This document shows positions 37,549 through 46,671 of a stretch of 64,000 nucleotides of DNA, in pieces (positions within the stretch are counted from its first letter, which is position 1; each line of letters opens with the position of its first letter). The notes beneath the pieces are model-generated. The model was not told the origin of the DNA and made no database searches. It saw only the letters and a program-made list of their open reading frames with translations. Source of the DNA: Sphingobacterium thalpophilum (lineage in GTDB: Bacteria; Bacteroidota; Bacteroidia; Sphingobacteriales; Sphingobacteriaceae); contig NZ_CP151087.1 in the NCBI RefSeq assembly GCF_038396785.1, forward strand, positions 2,914,001 through 2,978,000, read 5' to 3'. The position numbers and the translations under genes are program-made.

Positions 37549-38629
37549 TCCCTATCGTAAACATTTTGACATCGCTTCAGCCGTAACTTACCTCACGACA
37601 CCAGGATCCGGCTTACTTTCACGTGAAACAAAGGCTTGGCGCTCCAAAAGAGACCAAGATTTCTTTGACGCGAACACTACCTTACGCGAACAGCAAGGTG
37701 CAACTTTAGATGCCTGTCGGGATACGCTCGGTAAATTCTTTAATTGCCCTTCCCAAAATGTGTTCTTATCAAGTTGTTTTTCCTTTGCCTTCAATGCGCT
37801 ATTGGCAGGTTTACCGAAACAATCGAAAGTGCTGCTATTGGACAATGATTATCCTTCGGTTAATTTTCCTACAATTATAAGCGGTTTTGAACATCAATTT
37901 GTCAGGATGGACGAACAGCTGGAAACGAATTTATTGGACACAATAGCAACATTTAAACCAGATGTCCTTATTCTTTCCATTGTTCAATATATTTCGGGAT
38001 TAAAAATAGACCTATCTTTCATACAGGAATTGAAGCATCGGCATCCCGACTTGTTGATTGTAGGCGACGGCACACAGTTTTTGGGAACAGATCTTTTTGA
38101 TTTTACGCTTTCGGGCTTTGACGCCGTATTATCCAGTGGATACAAATGGCTTATGGCTGGCTTTGGCAATGGTTTTGTTCTCTTAAGTGACAGACTCAAA
38201 GCGATACTTTATGCGGATATCCAAAAAAATTACAGCTTCCTCAACAACCAATGGATGAATAAATCTGTGGTACAACTTTGTTTTGAACCAGGGCATCTGG
38301 ACACCCTGTCGCACGGAACGCTACAGCAGTCCCTTCTTCAATTGGAGGAATGGGGATTTTCCGAAACAGTGGCCTATACCCAAAAGTTAATTGCAGATGC
38401 CCGCGCTGAACTTGCCGACCGGAAACTGTTATTGGACAGCATCATCAATAGACGTCCGCAGAGCAATATTTTCAATATTCAGATCAACCCCGACAATTAT
38501 CAGACTCTCCTGGATGAGGGCATAAAATGCTTTCCCCGAGGATCGGGGATCCGTGTTGGATTTCATTTATACAATGATCACTCGGATCTTGAGAAGCTAT
38601 TATATATTATTGACACAAAAGTAAAGTAA
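37541..38629 (+). CDS. Class V aminotransferase-fold PLP enzyme
   Basis: A 362-residue PLP-dependent protein of the cysteine desulfurase/isopenicillin epimerase superfamily. The PLP lysine is K202 in SSGYKWLMAGFGNGF, with the aspartate in VGDGTQFLG ahead of it. GYKWL-x-GFGxGF is the wording seen in several uncharacterised members rather than in IscS or SufS, which carry a catalytic Cys loop not evident here. The substrate is unknown. It overlaps aat by 8 nt and is followed after 2 nt by the DUF2027-like gene, so it belongs to the same transcription unit. Confidence 0.85.
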   Translation: MSSPYRKHFDIASAVTYLTTPGSGLLSRETKAWRSKRDQDFFDANTTLREQQGATLDACRDTLGKFFNCPSQNVFLSSCFSFAFNALLAGLPKQSKVLLLDNDYPSVNFPTIISGFEHQFVRMDEQLETNLLDTIATFKPDVLILSIVQYISGLKIDLSFIQELKHRHPDLLIVGDGTQFLGTDLFDFTLSGFDAVLSSGYKWLMAGFGNGFVLLSDRLKAILYADIQKNYSFLNNQWMNKSVVQLCFEPGHLDTLSHGTLQQSLLQLEEWGFSETVAYTQKLIADARAELADRKLLLDSIINRRPQSNIFNIQINPDNYQTLLDEGIKCFPRGSGIRVGFHLYNDHSDLEKLLYIIDTKVK

Positions 38630-38631
38630 AC

Positions 38632-39282
38632 ATGAAATTTAGAATAGGCGACTTAGTACGGTTTGTCGATGAGCCCATTGAGGGGCATATCACATCCATG
38701 CAGCCCAACGATATTGTAGGCGTTACAGATGACACTGGTTTTGAGATTCCGGTGCCAATGGATAAAATCACTCTTGTCTTCGGTAATATGCGTCGAGCAG
38801 ATGATGAACTTGACCAGCATGCGACACCACTGACACCACATCGATTTATCGAAAAAGGAATACTTTTGGCAATTTCGGGAGACCACAAAGATGGACTTGC
38901 CAAATTACATATCATCAATGAAACGAGTTTTGAGCTCCTAGTGTCCGTAGCTGAAGCTACAGCGAATAAAGTAAAAGGTATTTTCAGCAATAAAATACCG
39001 CCACACGATTCGATGCAGTTTTATACAGGCAACTTTGCAAATGTTGGGAAATGGCCTACCTTCCGTTTTCAGATCATACGGCATAGTGCCAGTTTGCAGG
39101 AACTGACATCACCAATCAACAGAGAACAACGTGTACGTCCTGTAGATCTAACTAATCCAAAAGTCCTGAACGAAATTTTGGATGAAAAAATATGGTCCTA
39201 CGAACTGGATAAGATTGAAGAGGATTTAGGACTGGACAAGTTGAAAAATCATTTCATACCACATCGTCCAAATAAAAAATAA
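38632..39282 (+). CDS. DUF2027-like protein without the Smr domain
   Basis: A 216-residue protein whose N-terminus (KFRIGDLVRFVDEPIEGHI, then VGVTDDTGFEIPVPMDKI) is a small SH3-like barrel as in DUF2027 proteins of Bacteroidota, followed by the second DUF2027 beta domain (ILLAISGDHKDGLAKLHIINET). Many relatives continue into a C-terminal Smr (MutS2-type) nuclease domain; here only about 60 residues follow and no Smr motif is seen. Role unknown; RNA or ribosome-related work is suggested by relatives and by the rbfA neighbourhood. The stop codon lies inside the terminator stem. Confidence 0.75.
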   Translation: MKFRIGDLVRFVDEPIEGHITSMQPNDIVGVTDDTGFEIPVPMDKITLVFGNMRRADDELDQHATPLTPHRFIEKGILLAISGDHKDGLAKLHIINETSFELLVSVAEATANKVKGIFSNKIPPHDSMQFYTGNFANVGKWPTFRFQIIRHSASLQELTSPINREQRVRPVDLTNPKVLNEILDEKIWSYELDKIEEDLGLDKLKNHFIPHRPNKK

Positions 39283-39312
39283 GCTAGATGAATTTCATCT
39301 AGCTTATTTTTT
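39274..39312. terminator. Terminator of the rbfA operon
   Basis: A 17-bp perfect stem (39274-39290 with 39296-39312) closes a 5-nt AATTT loop, with an A-run and a T-run in the outer arms. It also faces the convergent membrane-protein gene at 39333. Confidence 0.92.
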
Positions 39313-39332
39313 ATATACCAAACGGCTTTATT

Positions 39333-39731
39333 TTATTCAGCCGTCGCAGAAACCTTCCTGGTGCTCAACAATAATAATACGATGCCGACCAAATAGACAA
39401 TCCAGCCCCAGCGCATGTGCAGGGATTTAGAAAGCAATTTATCGGCAAATCCCCAGCCGAAATAATTATTGATCTTAAACCAGACCGCTGTTATACTCAA
39501 CAGGTACCAACAGGCGGCCACTCGGGTCATCCACTGATAAGCTCGAACCGCACGGACAAAAAACAAGAGGGCAGTCACCCCGAGAATAGGTAATGTGATA
39601 AAGAACAAATAGGAATCTACCTGATATAAATTCCAATTTCCCTTAATAGGCACTTTTAAGAATGGTGTCATGCTGGACAAAAACGAAATGACTAGTCCAA
39701 CAATGGCAAAGTATTTTTTGATAATAATCAT
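39333..39731 (-). CDS. Small membrane protein, four predicted helices
   Basis: A 132-residue hydrophobic protein with likely transmembrane helices at about residues 6-24, 42-62, 67-86 and 108-124. The termini are short and basic (MIIIKKYF at the start). I do not recognise a family. It is a single gene, convergent with the rbfA operon and divergent from the next membrane-anchored protein. Confidence 0.7.
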   Translation of the reverse strand: MIIIKKYFAIVGLVISFLSSMTPFLKVPIKGNWNLYQVDSYLFFITLPILGVTALLFFVRAVRAYQWMTRVAACWYLLSITAVWFKINNYFGWGFADKLLSKSLHMRWGWIVYLVGIVLLLLSTRKVSATAE

Positions 39732-39952
39732 GGTTCAAATTACTTTAAAATTGCTACGAATATAAGTTGAATATTGACACATATATAACTTGTATTTCAC
39801 TTTTTGAAAAATTATTCTATTTTTAAGCGCAATTAACACTTAGAACAAATAAAAAACAAGACTAATCCAAAGATCATCAATCATTTAAATCTGGTTTTCA
39901 CTTGTTTAAAAGAGATGAATATAATTTTTAGCATTTAAGCCGAATAATAAAC

Positions 39953-40792
39953 ATGAAAAGAGAAGTTGAAGAAATCGCAGCAGAACAACCTGCACAGCCT
40001 AATAAAAAGAAAAAGATCTATATCATTATTGGCGTCGTGCTATTGGTTGTCCTAGCGGGTGGCGGATATTACAACTATAGCCATCGACAAGCTATCGACG
40101 GCCTGCAGGTGGATAGTACCGCGACAGCTGTTGTAGGGTTTGACAATGCAGATCCCAAAGACCTGGAAGACGCTGATGGTTGGAGTTCACTGGAAGACTA
40201 TCAACACTGGAACAATGCAATCTTCACGATTCCCGAATACGATAATATCCCGTTACGCTATAGAAGGGGTATTACAAAGATATTCATGGGTAATAACTAC
40301 CTTGAACCTGTAGATGATAAACCTATATACAAGTTTACACGGATAAAAGATCGTGCTAAATCTGTTTTCTGTTATGGTAACTTTACCGATCGCAACGATT
40401 CAGACAGTTGGAATAAAGAAATGGCTTTTTTGGTAGAAAAGAACGACTATCAGAGCAGTGCCATCTGGATCATTTCAGCAAAAGGCGATATTTTATTCTG
40501 GAAGGAATATTCAAGCGAACTGCCACTCATCAACAGCTTCAAAAAGGGACAGAAAATTTTTATGGATGAGATGAAGTTAGTACCTGCTCCTGCTGATGGA
40601 ATTATTGTCAAGAATAAAAATTCCAAGTACGCATTAATTTACAATAAAAACAGCAAGACCTTCGACAGCTATTACCAATACAGTGATAGTGAAATTCAGG
40701 AAGCTACCACTTCCGAAGAGGAGCCTTATGTGGAAGAATTGCAAGATGTCACCATCGACTCTGCAACTACAAATACAGGTATTAAAGAGTAG
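39953..40792 (+). CDS. Membrane-anchored protein of unknown function
   Basis: A 279-residue protein with a charged cytosolic N-tail (PNKKKK at residues 16-21), one transmembrane helix at about 22-42 (IYIIIGVVLLVVLAGGGYY), and an extracytoplasmic part of about 230 residues. The latter has mixed beta-rich character (FWKEYSSELPLI, YALIYNKNSKTFDSYYQY) and an acidic, Thr/Ser-rich tail. No family is recognised. It is monocistronic with a hairpin behind it. Confidence 0.75.
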   Translation: MKREVEEIAAEQPAQPNKKKKIYIIIGVVLLVVLAGGGYYNYSHRQAIDGLQVDSTATAVVGFDNADPKDLEDADGWSSLEDYQHWNNAIFTIPEYDNIPLRYRRGITKIFMGNNYLEPVDDKPIYKFTRIKDRAKSVFCYGNFTDRNDSDSWNKEMAFLVEKNDYQSSAIWIISAKGDILFWKEYSSELPLINSFKKGQKIFMDEMKLVPAPADGIIVKNKNSKYALIYNKNSKTFDSYYQYSDSEIQEATTSEEEPYVEELQDVTIDSATTNTGIKE

Positions 40793-40815
40793 TTTATCGT
40801 ATTTTATCGCTTAAA

Positions 40816-40845
40816 ATTTTCGTCACGACAGATCGTGACGAAAAT
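40816..40845 (+). terminator. Terminator after the membrane-anchored protein gene
   Basis: A 12-bp perfect stem ATTTTCGTCACG / CGTGACGAAAAT with a 6-nt loop, 24 nt after the stop codon. The T-run is short. Confidence 0.7.
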
Positions 40846-40972
40846 CATTCGATATTGATACGCAAAACAAACACCTGAATTACAGACATATAACCATCAA
40901 AATCGGCTATTTAAAATCTTTCTAAATTAATCCCTTTGACAGATTTTTGACACAAGCACAAAGCTTTTAAGC

Positions 40973-40980
40973 TACATTTG
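40973..40980 (+). promoter_or_regulatory. -7 box of hemA
   Basis: TACATTTG is a full consensus match, with TTTG 23 bp upstream (40946-40949), slightly wider than usual. The leader is about 25 nt. Confidence 0.6.
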
Positions 40981-41011
40981 TACCGTTAAATATAAGCGAG
41001 GGATTAGAGCT

Positions 41012-42253
41012 TTGAAAAATCTTAAAGTATTAGCGTTTACTCATAAACATGTCGAACTAAAAGATCTAGGTAATCTAGTGATCTGCAATGAGGATTTAGA
41101 AAGTCGCCTCATCAATCTAAAGCATAGCCTAGACATTCCAGAGATCTTTTATATTGGTACTTGTAACCGAGTAGAGTTTGTATTTTATGGTGCTCACGAA
41201 TTGACCCATGAATTCATTGCTGATTTTATGGGAAAATTGAACTTCTGTGTTCCTCAGGAGAGACTACAATGTTATTTAGGACAGGTCAACAAATACGAGG
41301 GTATGGATGCTTTAAACCACCTGCTTCGGATGTCATGTTCACTTGAAAGTCTTGTTGTTGGTGAAAAAGAAATTTTGGCACAGGTACGTCGGGCTTATGA
41401 TCGTTGTAGAGAAGCTGGTTTTACTGGAGATTTTCTACGTCTGATGATGGATCGTCTCGTAAAAACGGCTAAAGAAGTATACACCTATACTAAAATTTCC
41501 AGAAACCCAATTTCCGTTGTCTCGCTTGCCTATCGCAAATTGCGCGAACTAAAACTGGTTGAAAACCCTAGAATCGTCATTATCGGTTCTGGAGAAACCA
41601 ATCAGAACTTAGCGAAATATTTCCAAAAGAACCAAAAAGCTAAGTTCGTTATTTTCAACCGCACAGTAGAGAACGCAAAGGCCTTAGCCGAAGAATTAAA
41701 TGCTGAAGCTTATCCCCTAGCGGATATTGATCAGTACAAAGAAGGCTTTGATATTTTAATTACTTGCACAGGTGCGCCGACCTCCATTATTGACAACACA
41801 CTTTATCAATCCTTATTAAACGGAGAAACGGATAAGAAAATAATCATTGACTTAGCCGTTCCGAATGATATTGATGCTGAAGTTCTCCAAAATAATCCGA
41901 TTCATTACATTGAAGTGAGCAGCTTACAAGCTATTGCGGAGAAAAACATCCAAGAGCGTTATAACGAATTGGAGAGTGCCGAAAAGATTATACAGGACAA
42001 TATCCAAGAATTTTTACCTTTAATCAAACAGCGACGTGTAGAGGTTGCTATGCGTGAGGTTCCTGAAAAGATTAAAGAAATTAAGTCATTTGCGCTAAAT
42101 GAGGTTTTTGCTCAAGAGGTTCAAGCCCTAACCCCCGAAGCGAGAGAAGTATTGGAAAAAGTCATCAACTATATGGAAAAGAAATACATCAAAGTTCCAA
42201 TGGTTATGGCGAAAGAAATTTTGGTTAAAACTCCAGAAACGGAAAAAAACTAA
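41012..42253 (+). CDS. hemA: Glutamyl-tRNA reductase
   Basis: Reduces glutamyl-tRNA to glutamate-1-semialdehyde with NADPH, the first committed step of C5-pathway tetrapyrrole synthesis. 413 residues from a TTG start at 41012 (MKNLKVLAFTHK); no ATG gives the full N-terminus. The catalytic cysteine is C51 in YIGTCNRVEF. GEKEILAQVRRAYDRC and the NADPH-binding IVIIGSGETNQNLAKYF follow, then the helical dimerisation domain. It heads a group with hemCD, hemB and hemL in pathway order except for hemL. A 350-nt gap with its own -7-like box separates it from hemCD. Confidence 0.95.
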   Translation: MKNLKVLAFTHKHVELKDLGNLVICNEDLESRLINLKHSLDIPEIFYIGTCNRVEFVFYGAHELTHEFIADFMGKLNFCVPQERLQCYLGQVNKYEGMDALNHLLRMSCSLESLVVGEKEILAQVRRAYDRCREAGFTGDFLRLMMDRLVKTAKEVYTYTKISRNPISVVSLAYRKLRELKLVENPRIVIIGSGETNQNLAKYFQKNQKAKFVIFNRTVENAKALAEELNAEAYPLADIDQYKEGFDILITCTGAPTSIIDNTLYQSLLNGETDKKIIIDLAVPNDIDAEVLQNNPIHYIEVSSLQAIAEKNIQERYNELESAEKIIQDNIQEFLPLIKQRRVEVAMREVPEKIKEIKSFALNEVFAQEVQALTPEAREVLEKVINYMEKKYIKVPMVMAKEILVKTPETEKN

Positions 42254-42605
42254 TACTAAGCTTCCTCTTCGAACAGCGTTATATTCTATTACTTTTTGTT
42301 GCTTCCCTAGGTTTTGTACCAATGCCTATTAGCGGAATGAATCTGTGCCCGTCACCCGGAGCTATCCTTTGACTGTTTCTTTAAATTTCGGTTTGTCAAT
42401 TATTTCCTGACATATAATGACAGTAACGTGTCAACATATTCCTTCTATTTATTTATTTTTGCTCTGATTAATGGTATTAAACACATTTTTCCGAAATTGT
42501 TTATTTCCGGGGCTCAATTGAATTAAAACACATGCTGTGCTAGTTGAATACGTCGCTACTGGGGGAACATTTTGTGATTGTTTTAATAGGTAAAGTAAAA
42601 TTAAC
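42254..42605. other. Gap between hemA and hemCD with a promoter-like box
   Basis: About 350 nt without a gene. TATTTTTG at 42454-42461 matches the -7 consensus and could drive hemCD with a leader of about 140 nt. I looked for a cobalamin-type riboswitch core and saw none. Confidence 0.45.
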
Positions 42606-44192
42606 GTGAATAGAAAACTAATTATTGGTACCCGGGGAAGTGTTCTTGCCATGTGGCAGGCAAATTTTGTAAAAGATCGATTGGCAGAAATCGGAATTGA
42701 AGCAGAATTAAAAGTCATTAAAACACAAGGGGATATCATTCAACACCTTCGTTTGGATAAATTAGAAGGCAAAGGATTTTTCACCAAAGAGCTTGAAGAG
42801 GAGCTTTTAAGCGGTACCATTGATTTAGCTGTACACTCACACAAAGATTTACCTACGGTCAACCCTCCGGGATTGATCATTGCAGCGGTTTCTGAGCGTG
42901 AGGATCCCGCTGAATTATTGATTATCCACAAAGATTGTGTGGATATCAAAAAACGTCTTTCATTAAAACACAATGCGACTGTTGGGACATCATCCAACCG
43001 TAGAAAAGCGCAGATCTCGGCGCTACGTCCGGATCTAGAATTTGACGATCTCCGTGGTAATTTACAGACAAGAATCCAGAAGCTACGTGATGAGCAATAC
43101 GATGCTATCGTACTTGCAAAGGCAGGTATTAGCCGTATTGAAATGGATATTACAGATTTTCATGTGGAAGAGATTCCTCCTGTTGAAATTATCCCGGCAC
43201 CGGCGCAAGGAGTACTTGCTATTCAGATCCGTGAAGTTGACAAGGAACTTTTTGACGCTTTACAGCCCTTAAACAATGAAGAAGTAGCAAAAACAATCTC
43301 CGTAGAACGTTTGGTATTAAATAAATTTGACGCGGGATGTCATGCGCCATTAGGCTGTTATTGCCGTAAAAGCGGTGATGAATACGAAGCTTGGGCCTCT
43401 ATTGCTGACACAAGCGAAGATTTTCCTGACCGTGTTTACCTTAGAGATACCGATGCGACACGGTTAGCGGAGCGTATTTTCAGCAAATATGCAAAGGATA
43501 GAAAATTGCCACAATCTGTATTTATCTCCCGGGAGGTAGACGAAAATTCCTATTTCGCAAGAGCAATGGCCAAGCACAATATTACTATTGAGGGCCGCTC
43601 TTTGATCAAAATATTCCCCATCATCAACAAATTGGATCCTTTTATCCTAAAACACGCGGATTGGATTATATTTTCAAGCAAGAATGGTATTGAGCACTTT
43701 TTCAATTTAGAGCCACGTTTGAGCAAAAAGACCAAGATTGGTGTCATTGGCCGTGGCTCGGAAGAGATTTTGCGCAAATATGACCGCGTTGCTGATTTCT
43801 CTGGCGACAGTGAGGGCATCAATATGGAGGAAATTGCGAAGAAATTTGCTGAGTTGGCCAATGGTGGTACCGTGCTTATACCACGTGCGAAGGAATCTTT
43901 GGAGACGATCCAAAAAGCATTAAGCCCGGAGACAAAAATTATCAATATACCGGTATATGAAACGGTCTTAGAAGAAAATGTAGATCCATCCAACGCGGAG
44001 GTATTGGTCTTTACCAGTCCGAGCAATGTGGAAGCTTATTTTGCAGACAACCTACTGGAACCAGGCCAAAAAGTAATCTGTATTGGCCGCTCTACCGGTG
44101 CAAAGTTTGATGAGATGAATGTCCCTTATGCACTTCCTTATTCTCCAGATGAAATAGGTCTTTCTGAAGCCGTTTTTGGATTGGAGTATTAG
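42606..44192 (+). CDS. hemC: HemC-HemD fusion: hydroxymethylbilane synthase / uroporphyrinogen-III synthase
   Basis: A 528-residue fusion. The N-terminal ~300 residues are porphobilinogen deaminase: IGTRGSVLAMWQA, GKGFFTKELEEELL, AVHSHKDLPT, the DDLRGNLQTRIQKL loop and the dipyrromethane-binding C245 in FDAGCHAPLG. From about residue 305 a HemD-type domain follows, seen in DWIIFSSKNGIEHFF, VLIPRAKESL and VLVFTSPSNVEAYF. Together they turn four porphobilinogens into uroporphyrinogen III without releasing the unstable linear product far. Start is GTG at 42606. The fusion is known in Bacteroidota. It lies 90 nt upstream of hemB. Confidence 0.93.
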   Translation: MNRKLIIGTRGSVLAMWQANFVKDRLAEIGIEAELKVIKTQGDIIQHLRLDKLEGKGFFTKELEEELLSGTIDLAVHSHKDLPTVNPPGLIIAAVSEREDPAELLIIHKDCVDIKKRLSLKHNATVGTSSNRRKAQISALRPDLEFDDLRGNLQTRIQKLRDEQYDAIVLAKAGISRIEMDITDFHVEEIPPVEIIPAPAQGVLAIQIREVDKELFDALQPLNNEEVAKTISVERLVLNKFDAGCHAPLGCYCRKSGDEYEAWASIADTSEDFPDRVYLRDTDATRLAERIFSKYAKDRKLPQSVFISREVDENSYFARAMAKHNITIEGRSLIKIFPIINKLDPFILKHADWIIFSSKNGIEHFFNLEPRLSKKTKIGVIGRGSEEILRKYDRVADFSGDSEGINMEEIAKKFAELANGGTVLIPRAKESLETIQKALSPETKIINIPVYETVLEENVDPSNAEVLVFTSPSNVEAYFADNLLEPGQKVICIGRSTGAKFDEMNVPYALPYSPDEIGLSEAVFGLEY

Positions 44193-44282
44193 AATCGTAT
44201 AAAGTAGTTTGTATTTCAACGTCGGTAAACGATTCCACTGACTTTGAAATAAACAACATAGATCATAAATAATCTTAATATA

Positions 44283-45266
44283 ATGTTACAACGTCCGAGA
44301 AGAAATCGTAAATCTGCCGTGATTCGCGACATGATTCAAGAGACACGTTTAGACGCGTCAAATTTGATTTTCCCACTTTTTATCGTCGATGGGCAAAATC
44401 AAAAAACTGAGGTTAAATCGATGCCGGGCATCTATCGCTATTCAATAGACAATCTATTGAAGGAAGTAGAAAGTTGCCTGAAGTTGGGCTTACGTTCATT
44501 TGATCTTTTCCCTAACATTGAAGAGTCATTAAAAGACAAATATGCTACAGAAAGCTACCGTGATGGAAGTTTATACTTACGTGCAATTGCTGCGGTAAAG
44601 AAAAATTTTCCGGAGGCTTGTATCGTAACGGATGTTGCCATGGACCCTTACAGCAGTGACGGGCACGATGGAATTGTCGAAAACGGTGAGATCCTAAACG
44701 ATGAGACATTAGAAGTATTGGGCAAAATGGCCTTGGCACATGCACAATCAGGTGCAGATATCATTGCACCATCAGATATGATGGATGGCCGCATCGGTTA
44801 CATCCGTGAGCTATTGGACCATAATGGTTTTACTAACGTTTCTTTGATGTCGTATACGGCAAAATATGCTTCGGCCTATTATGGTCCTTTTAGAGATGCC
44901 TTAGGCTCGGCACCCAAGCATGGCGACAAGAAGACCTACCAGATGAATCCTGCCAATGCAAAAGAGGCGCTTATTGAAGCACAGCTCGACGCACAGGAAG
45001 GAGCTGATTTTCTGATGGTAAAACCGGGACTTCCCTACTTAGATATCGTTAAACTTCTTGCAGACAACTTCGATCTACCTATTGCAGTATATAATGTCAG
45101 TGGAGAATATGCGATGTTAAAAGCGGCTATCCAAAACGGTTGGCTCGATGAACGTGTCATCCTAGAAACGTTATTGAGCTTCAGACGTGCTGGCGCTACA
45201 GCAATCTTATCCTACCACTCCAAAGAAGTATTGGAGAAAGGTTTTATTTCGCATTCAACTATTTAG
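44283..45266 (+). CDS. hemB: Delta-aminolevulinic acid dehydratase (porphobilinogen synthase)
   Basis: Condenses two 5-aminolevulinates to porphobilinogen. 327 residues. The two active-site lysines are K194 in SYTAKYASAYYGPF and K247 in MVKPGLPYLD. The metal-binding stretch reads DVAMDPYSSDGHDG: the three cysteines of the zinc type are replaced by Ala119, Asp121 and Asp129, so this is a magnesium-type or zinc-independent enzyme. It is followed after 3 nt by hemL. Confidence 0.96.
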   Translation: MLQRPRRNRKSAVIRDMIQETRLDASNLIFPLFIVDGQNQKTEVKSMPGIYRYSIDNLLKEVESCLKLGLRSFDLFPNIEESLKDKYATESYRDGSLYLRAIAAVKKNFPEACIVTDVAMDPYSSDGHDGIVENGEILNDETLEVLGKMALAHAQSGADIIAPSDMMDGRIGYIRELLDHNGFTNVSLMSYTAKYASAYYGPFRDALGSAPKHGDKKTYQMNPANAKEALIEAQLDAQEGADFLMVKPGLPYLDIVKLLADNFDLPIAVYNVSGEYAMLKAAIQNGWLDERVILETLLSFRRAGATAILSYHSKEVLEKGFISHSTI

Positions 45267-45269
45267 ACT

Positions 45270-46580
45270 ATGCAAGCACCTGATATTTCAAGAGCAAAAT
45301 CTGCTGAGCTATTTGAAAAAGCAAAACAATATTTCCCTGGAGGCGTAAACTCTCCTGTTAGGGCTTTCAAATCCGTATATGGTACCCCATTATTTATTGA
45401 GCGTGGCGATAAAGCACACCTGTGGGATGCTGACGGAAATGAATTCATCGATTTTTGTTGTTCATGGGGCCCCTTAATTTTAGGGCACAATAATGATCAA
45501 GTTCGTGAAGCTGTAGCGGCACAACTCGGGAAAGGCTTAAGTTTTGGCGCTCCCACTGCGTTGGAGAACCAACTGGCTGAGTTGATTATCGAAAACAATA
45601 GGTTTATTGAGAAAATTCGCTTTGTCAGTTCCGGAACTGAGGCCGTAATGTCTGCAATCCGTTTGGCTAGAGGCTACACGAAACGTGATAAGATCATCAA
45701 ATTTGATGGCTGTTATCATGGCCACTCCGATTCTCTTTTGGTTAAAGCGGGTTCTGGTTTGGTCACTTTTGGTGAGACATCATCGGCTGGTGTACCTAAA
45801 GCATTTGCAGACGAAACCATTGTTATCGAATTAAACGATAAGCAAGCTTTAGAAGCTGCTTTTGCAGAATTTAAAGATCAGATTGCCGCAGTTATCATTG
45901 AGGGTATACCTGCAAACAATGGCTTATTGTTGCAATCTAAGGAATATGTTCACTTCTTACGTAATATCACCAAAGAACATGGTGCAATGTTGATTATGGA
46001 TGAAGTGATCACGGGATTCCGTATTGGTTTTGAAGGTGCTTCGGCTTACTATGACGTACAACCAGATATTATTACCTACGGCAAAATTATTGGTGGCGGA
46101 ATGCCTGTTGGTGCCTATGGAGCCTCAAAAGAATTGATGGCCTGTATATCTCCTGATGGTGCAGTTTACCAAGCCGGAACTTTATCCGGAAATCCAGTTG
46201 CTATGGCTGCAGGCATTGCCGCATTAGGTATCTTGGCACAAAAGGATTTCTACACAAATTTAAATGCCAAAACAGAAGCTTTCGTCAATGATATGCGTAC
46301 TTATATTGCGGAGAAAGGATATAAAGTTCAACTTTTCCATGTGGCTTCTATTTTTTGGTTTGCCTTCACAGAACAGCACGAAATTAAAAAAGCGAGTGAA
46401 ATCGATCCTAAATCGATGGAATCTTATAAAATTATGCACCGCGAATTGTTAAATCGTGGCGTATATTTTGGTCCTTCAGGCTATGAAGTAGGCTTTGTTT
46501 CTGATGCACATACAGCAGCGGATCTTGACCAGGCAAAAAAACATATTTTCGATGCTTTAGACATTGTCTTTAGTGCATAA
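45270..46580 (+). CDS. hemL: Glutamate-1-semialdehyde 2,1-aminomutase
   Basis: PLP enzyme that moves the amino group of glutamate-1-semialdehyde to give 5-aminolevulinate. 436 residues. K272 in ITYGKIIGGGMPVGAYG holds PLP, with MDEVITGFR ahead; FPGGVNSPVRAF and SSGTEAVMSAIRLARGYT are family wording. It is tightly coupled to hemB (3-nt gap) and ends in a terminator, so it closes the hem group. Its product feeds HemB, and its substrate comes from HemA, so the order on DNA does not follow the pathway. Confidence 0.96.
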   Translation: MQAPDISRAKSAELFEKAKQYFPGGVNSPVRAFKSVYGTPLFIERGDKAHLWDADGNEFIDFCCSWGPLILGHNNDQVREAVAAQLGKGLSFGAPTALENQLAELIIENNRFIEKIRFVSSGTEAVMSAIRLARGYTKRDKIIKFDGCYHGHSDSLLVKAGSGLVTFGETSSAGVPKAFADETIVIELNDKQALEAAFAEFKDQIAAVIIEGIPANNGLLLQSKEYVHFLRNITKEHGAMLIMDEVITGFRIGFEGASAYYDVQPDIITYGKIIGGGMPVGAYGASKELMACISPDGAVYQAGTLSGNPVAMAAGIAALGILAQKDFYTNLNAKTEAFVNDMRTYIAEKGYKVQLFHVASIFWFAFTEQHEIKKASEIDPKSMESYKIMHRELLNRGVYFGPSGYEVGFVSDAHTAADLDQAKKHIFDALDIVFSA

Positions 46581-46590
46581 AATCAAACTA

Positions 46591-46636
46591 CTATAAAAAA
46601 GCCCTCCAGTATATTACTAGAGGGCTTTTTTTATAG
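46591..46636 (+). terminator. Terminator of the hem operon
   Basis: Stem CTATAAAAAAGCCCTC / GAGGGCTTTTTTTATAG with one bulged T, followed by further pairing AGTA / TACT in the loop. It also faces the convergent DUF4252 gene. Confidence 0.92.
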
Positions 46637-46671
46637 GTTAGTGGAAGTATAGGCTCGAATCAACGTGCTTA

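Noticed and set aside
42254..42605. Riboswitch between hemA and hemCD
   Set aside because: No conserved core of cobalamin or other known riboswitches and no strong stems were seen; a simple internal promoter is enough.
44193..44282. Imperfect inverted repeat (TATTTCAA / TTGAAATA) between hemCD and hemB
   Set aside because: Too many mismatches and no T-run; not enough for a terminator or operator call.
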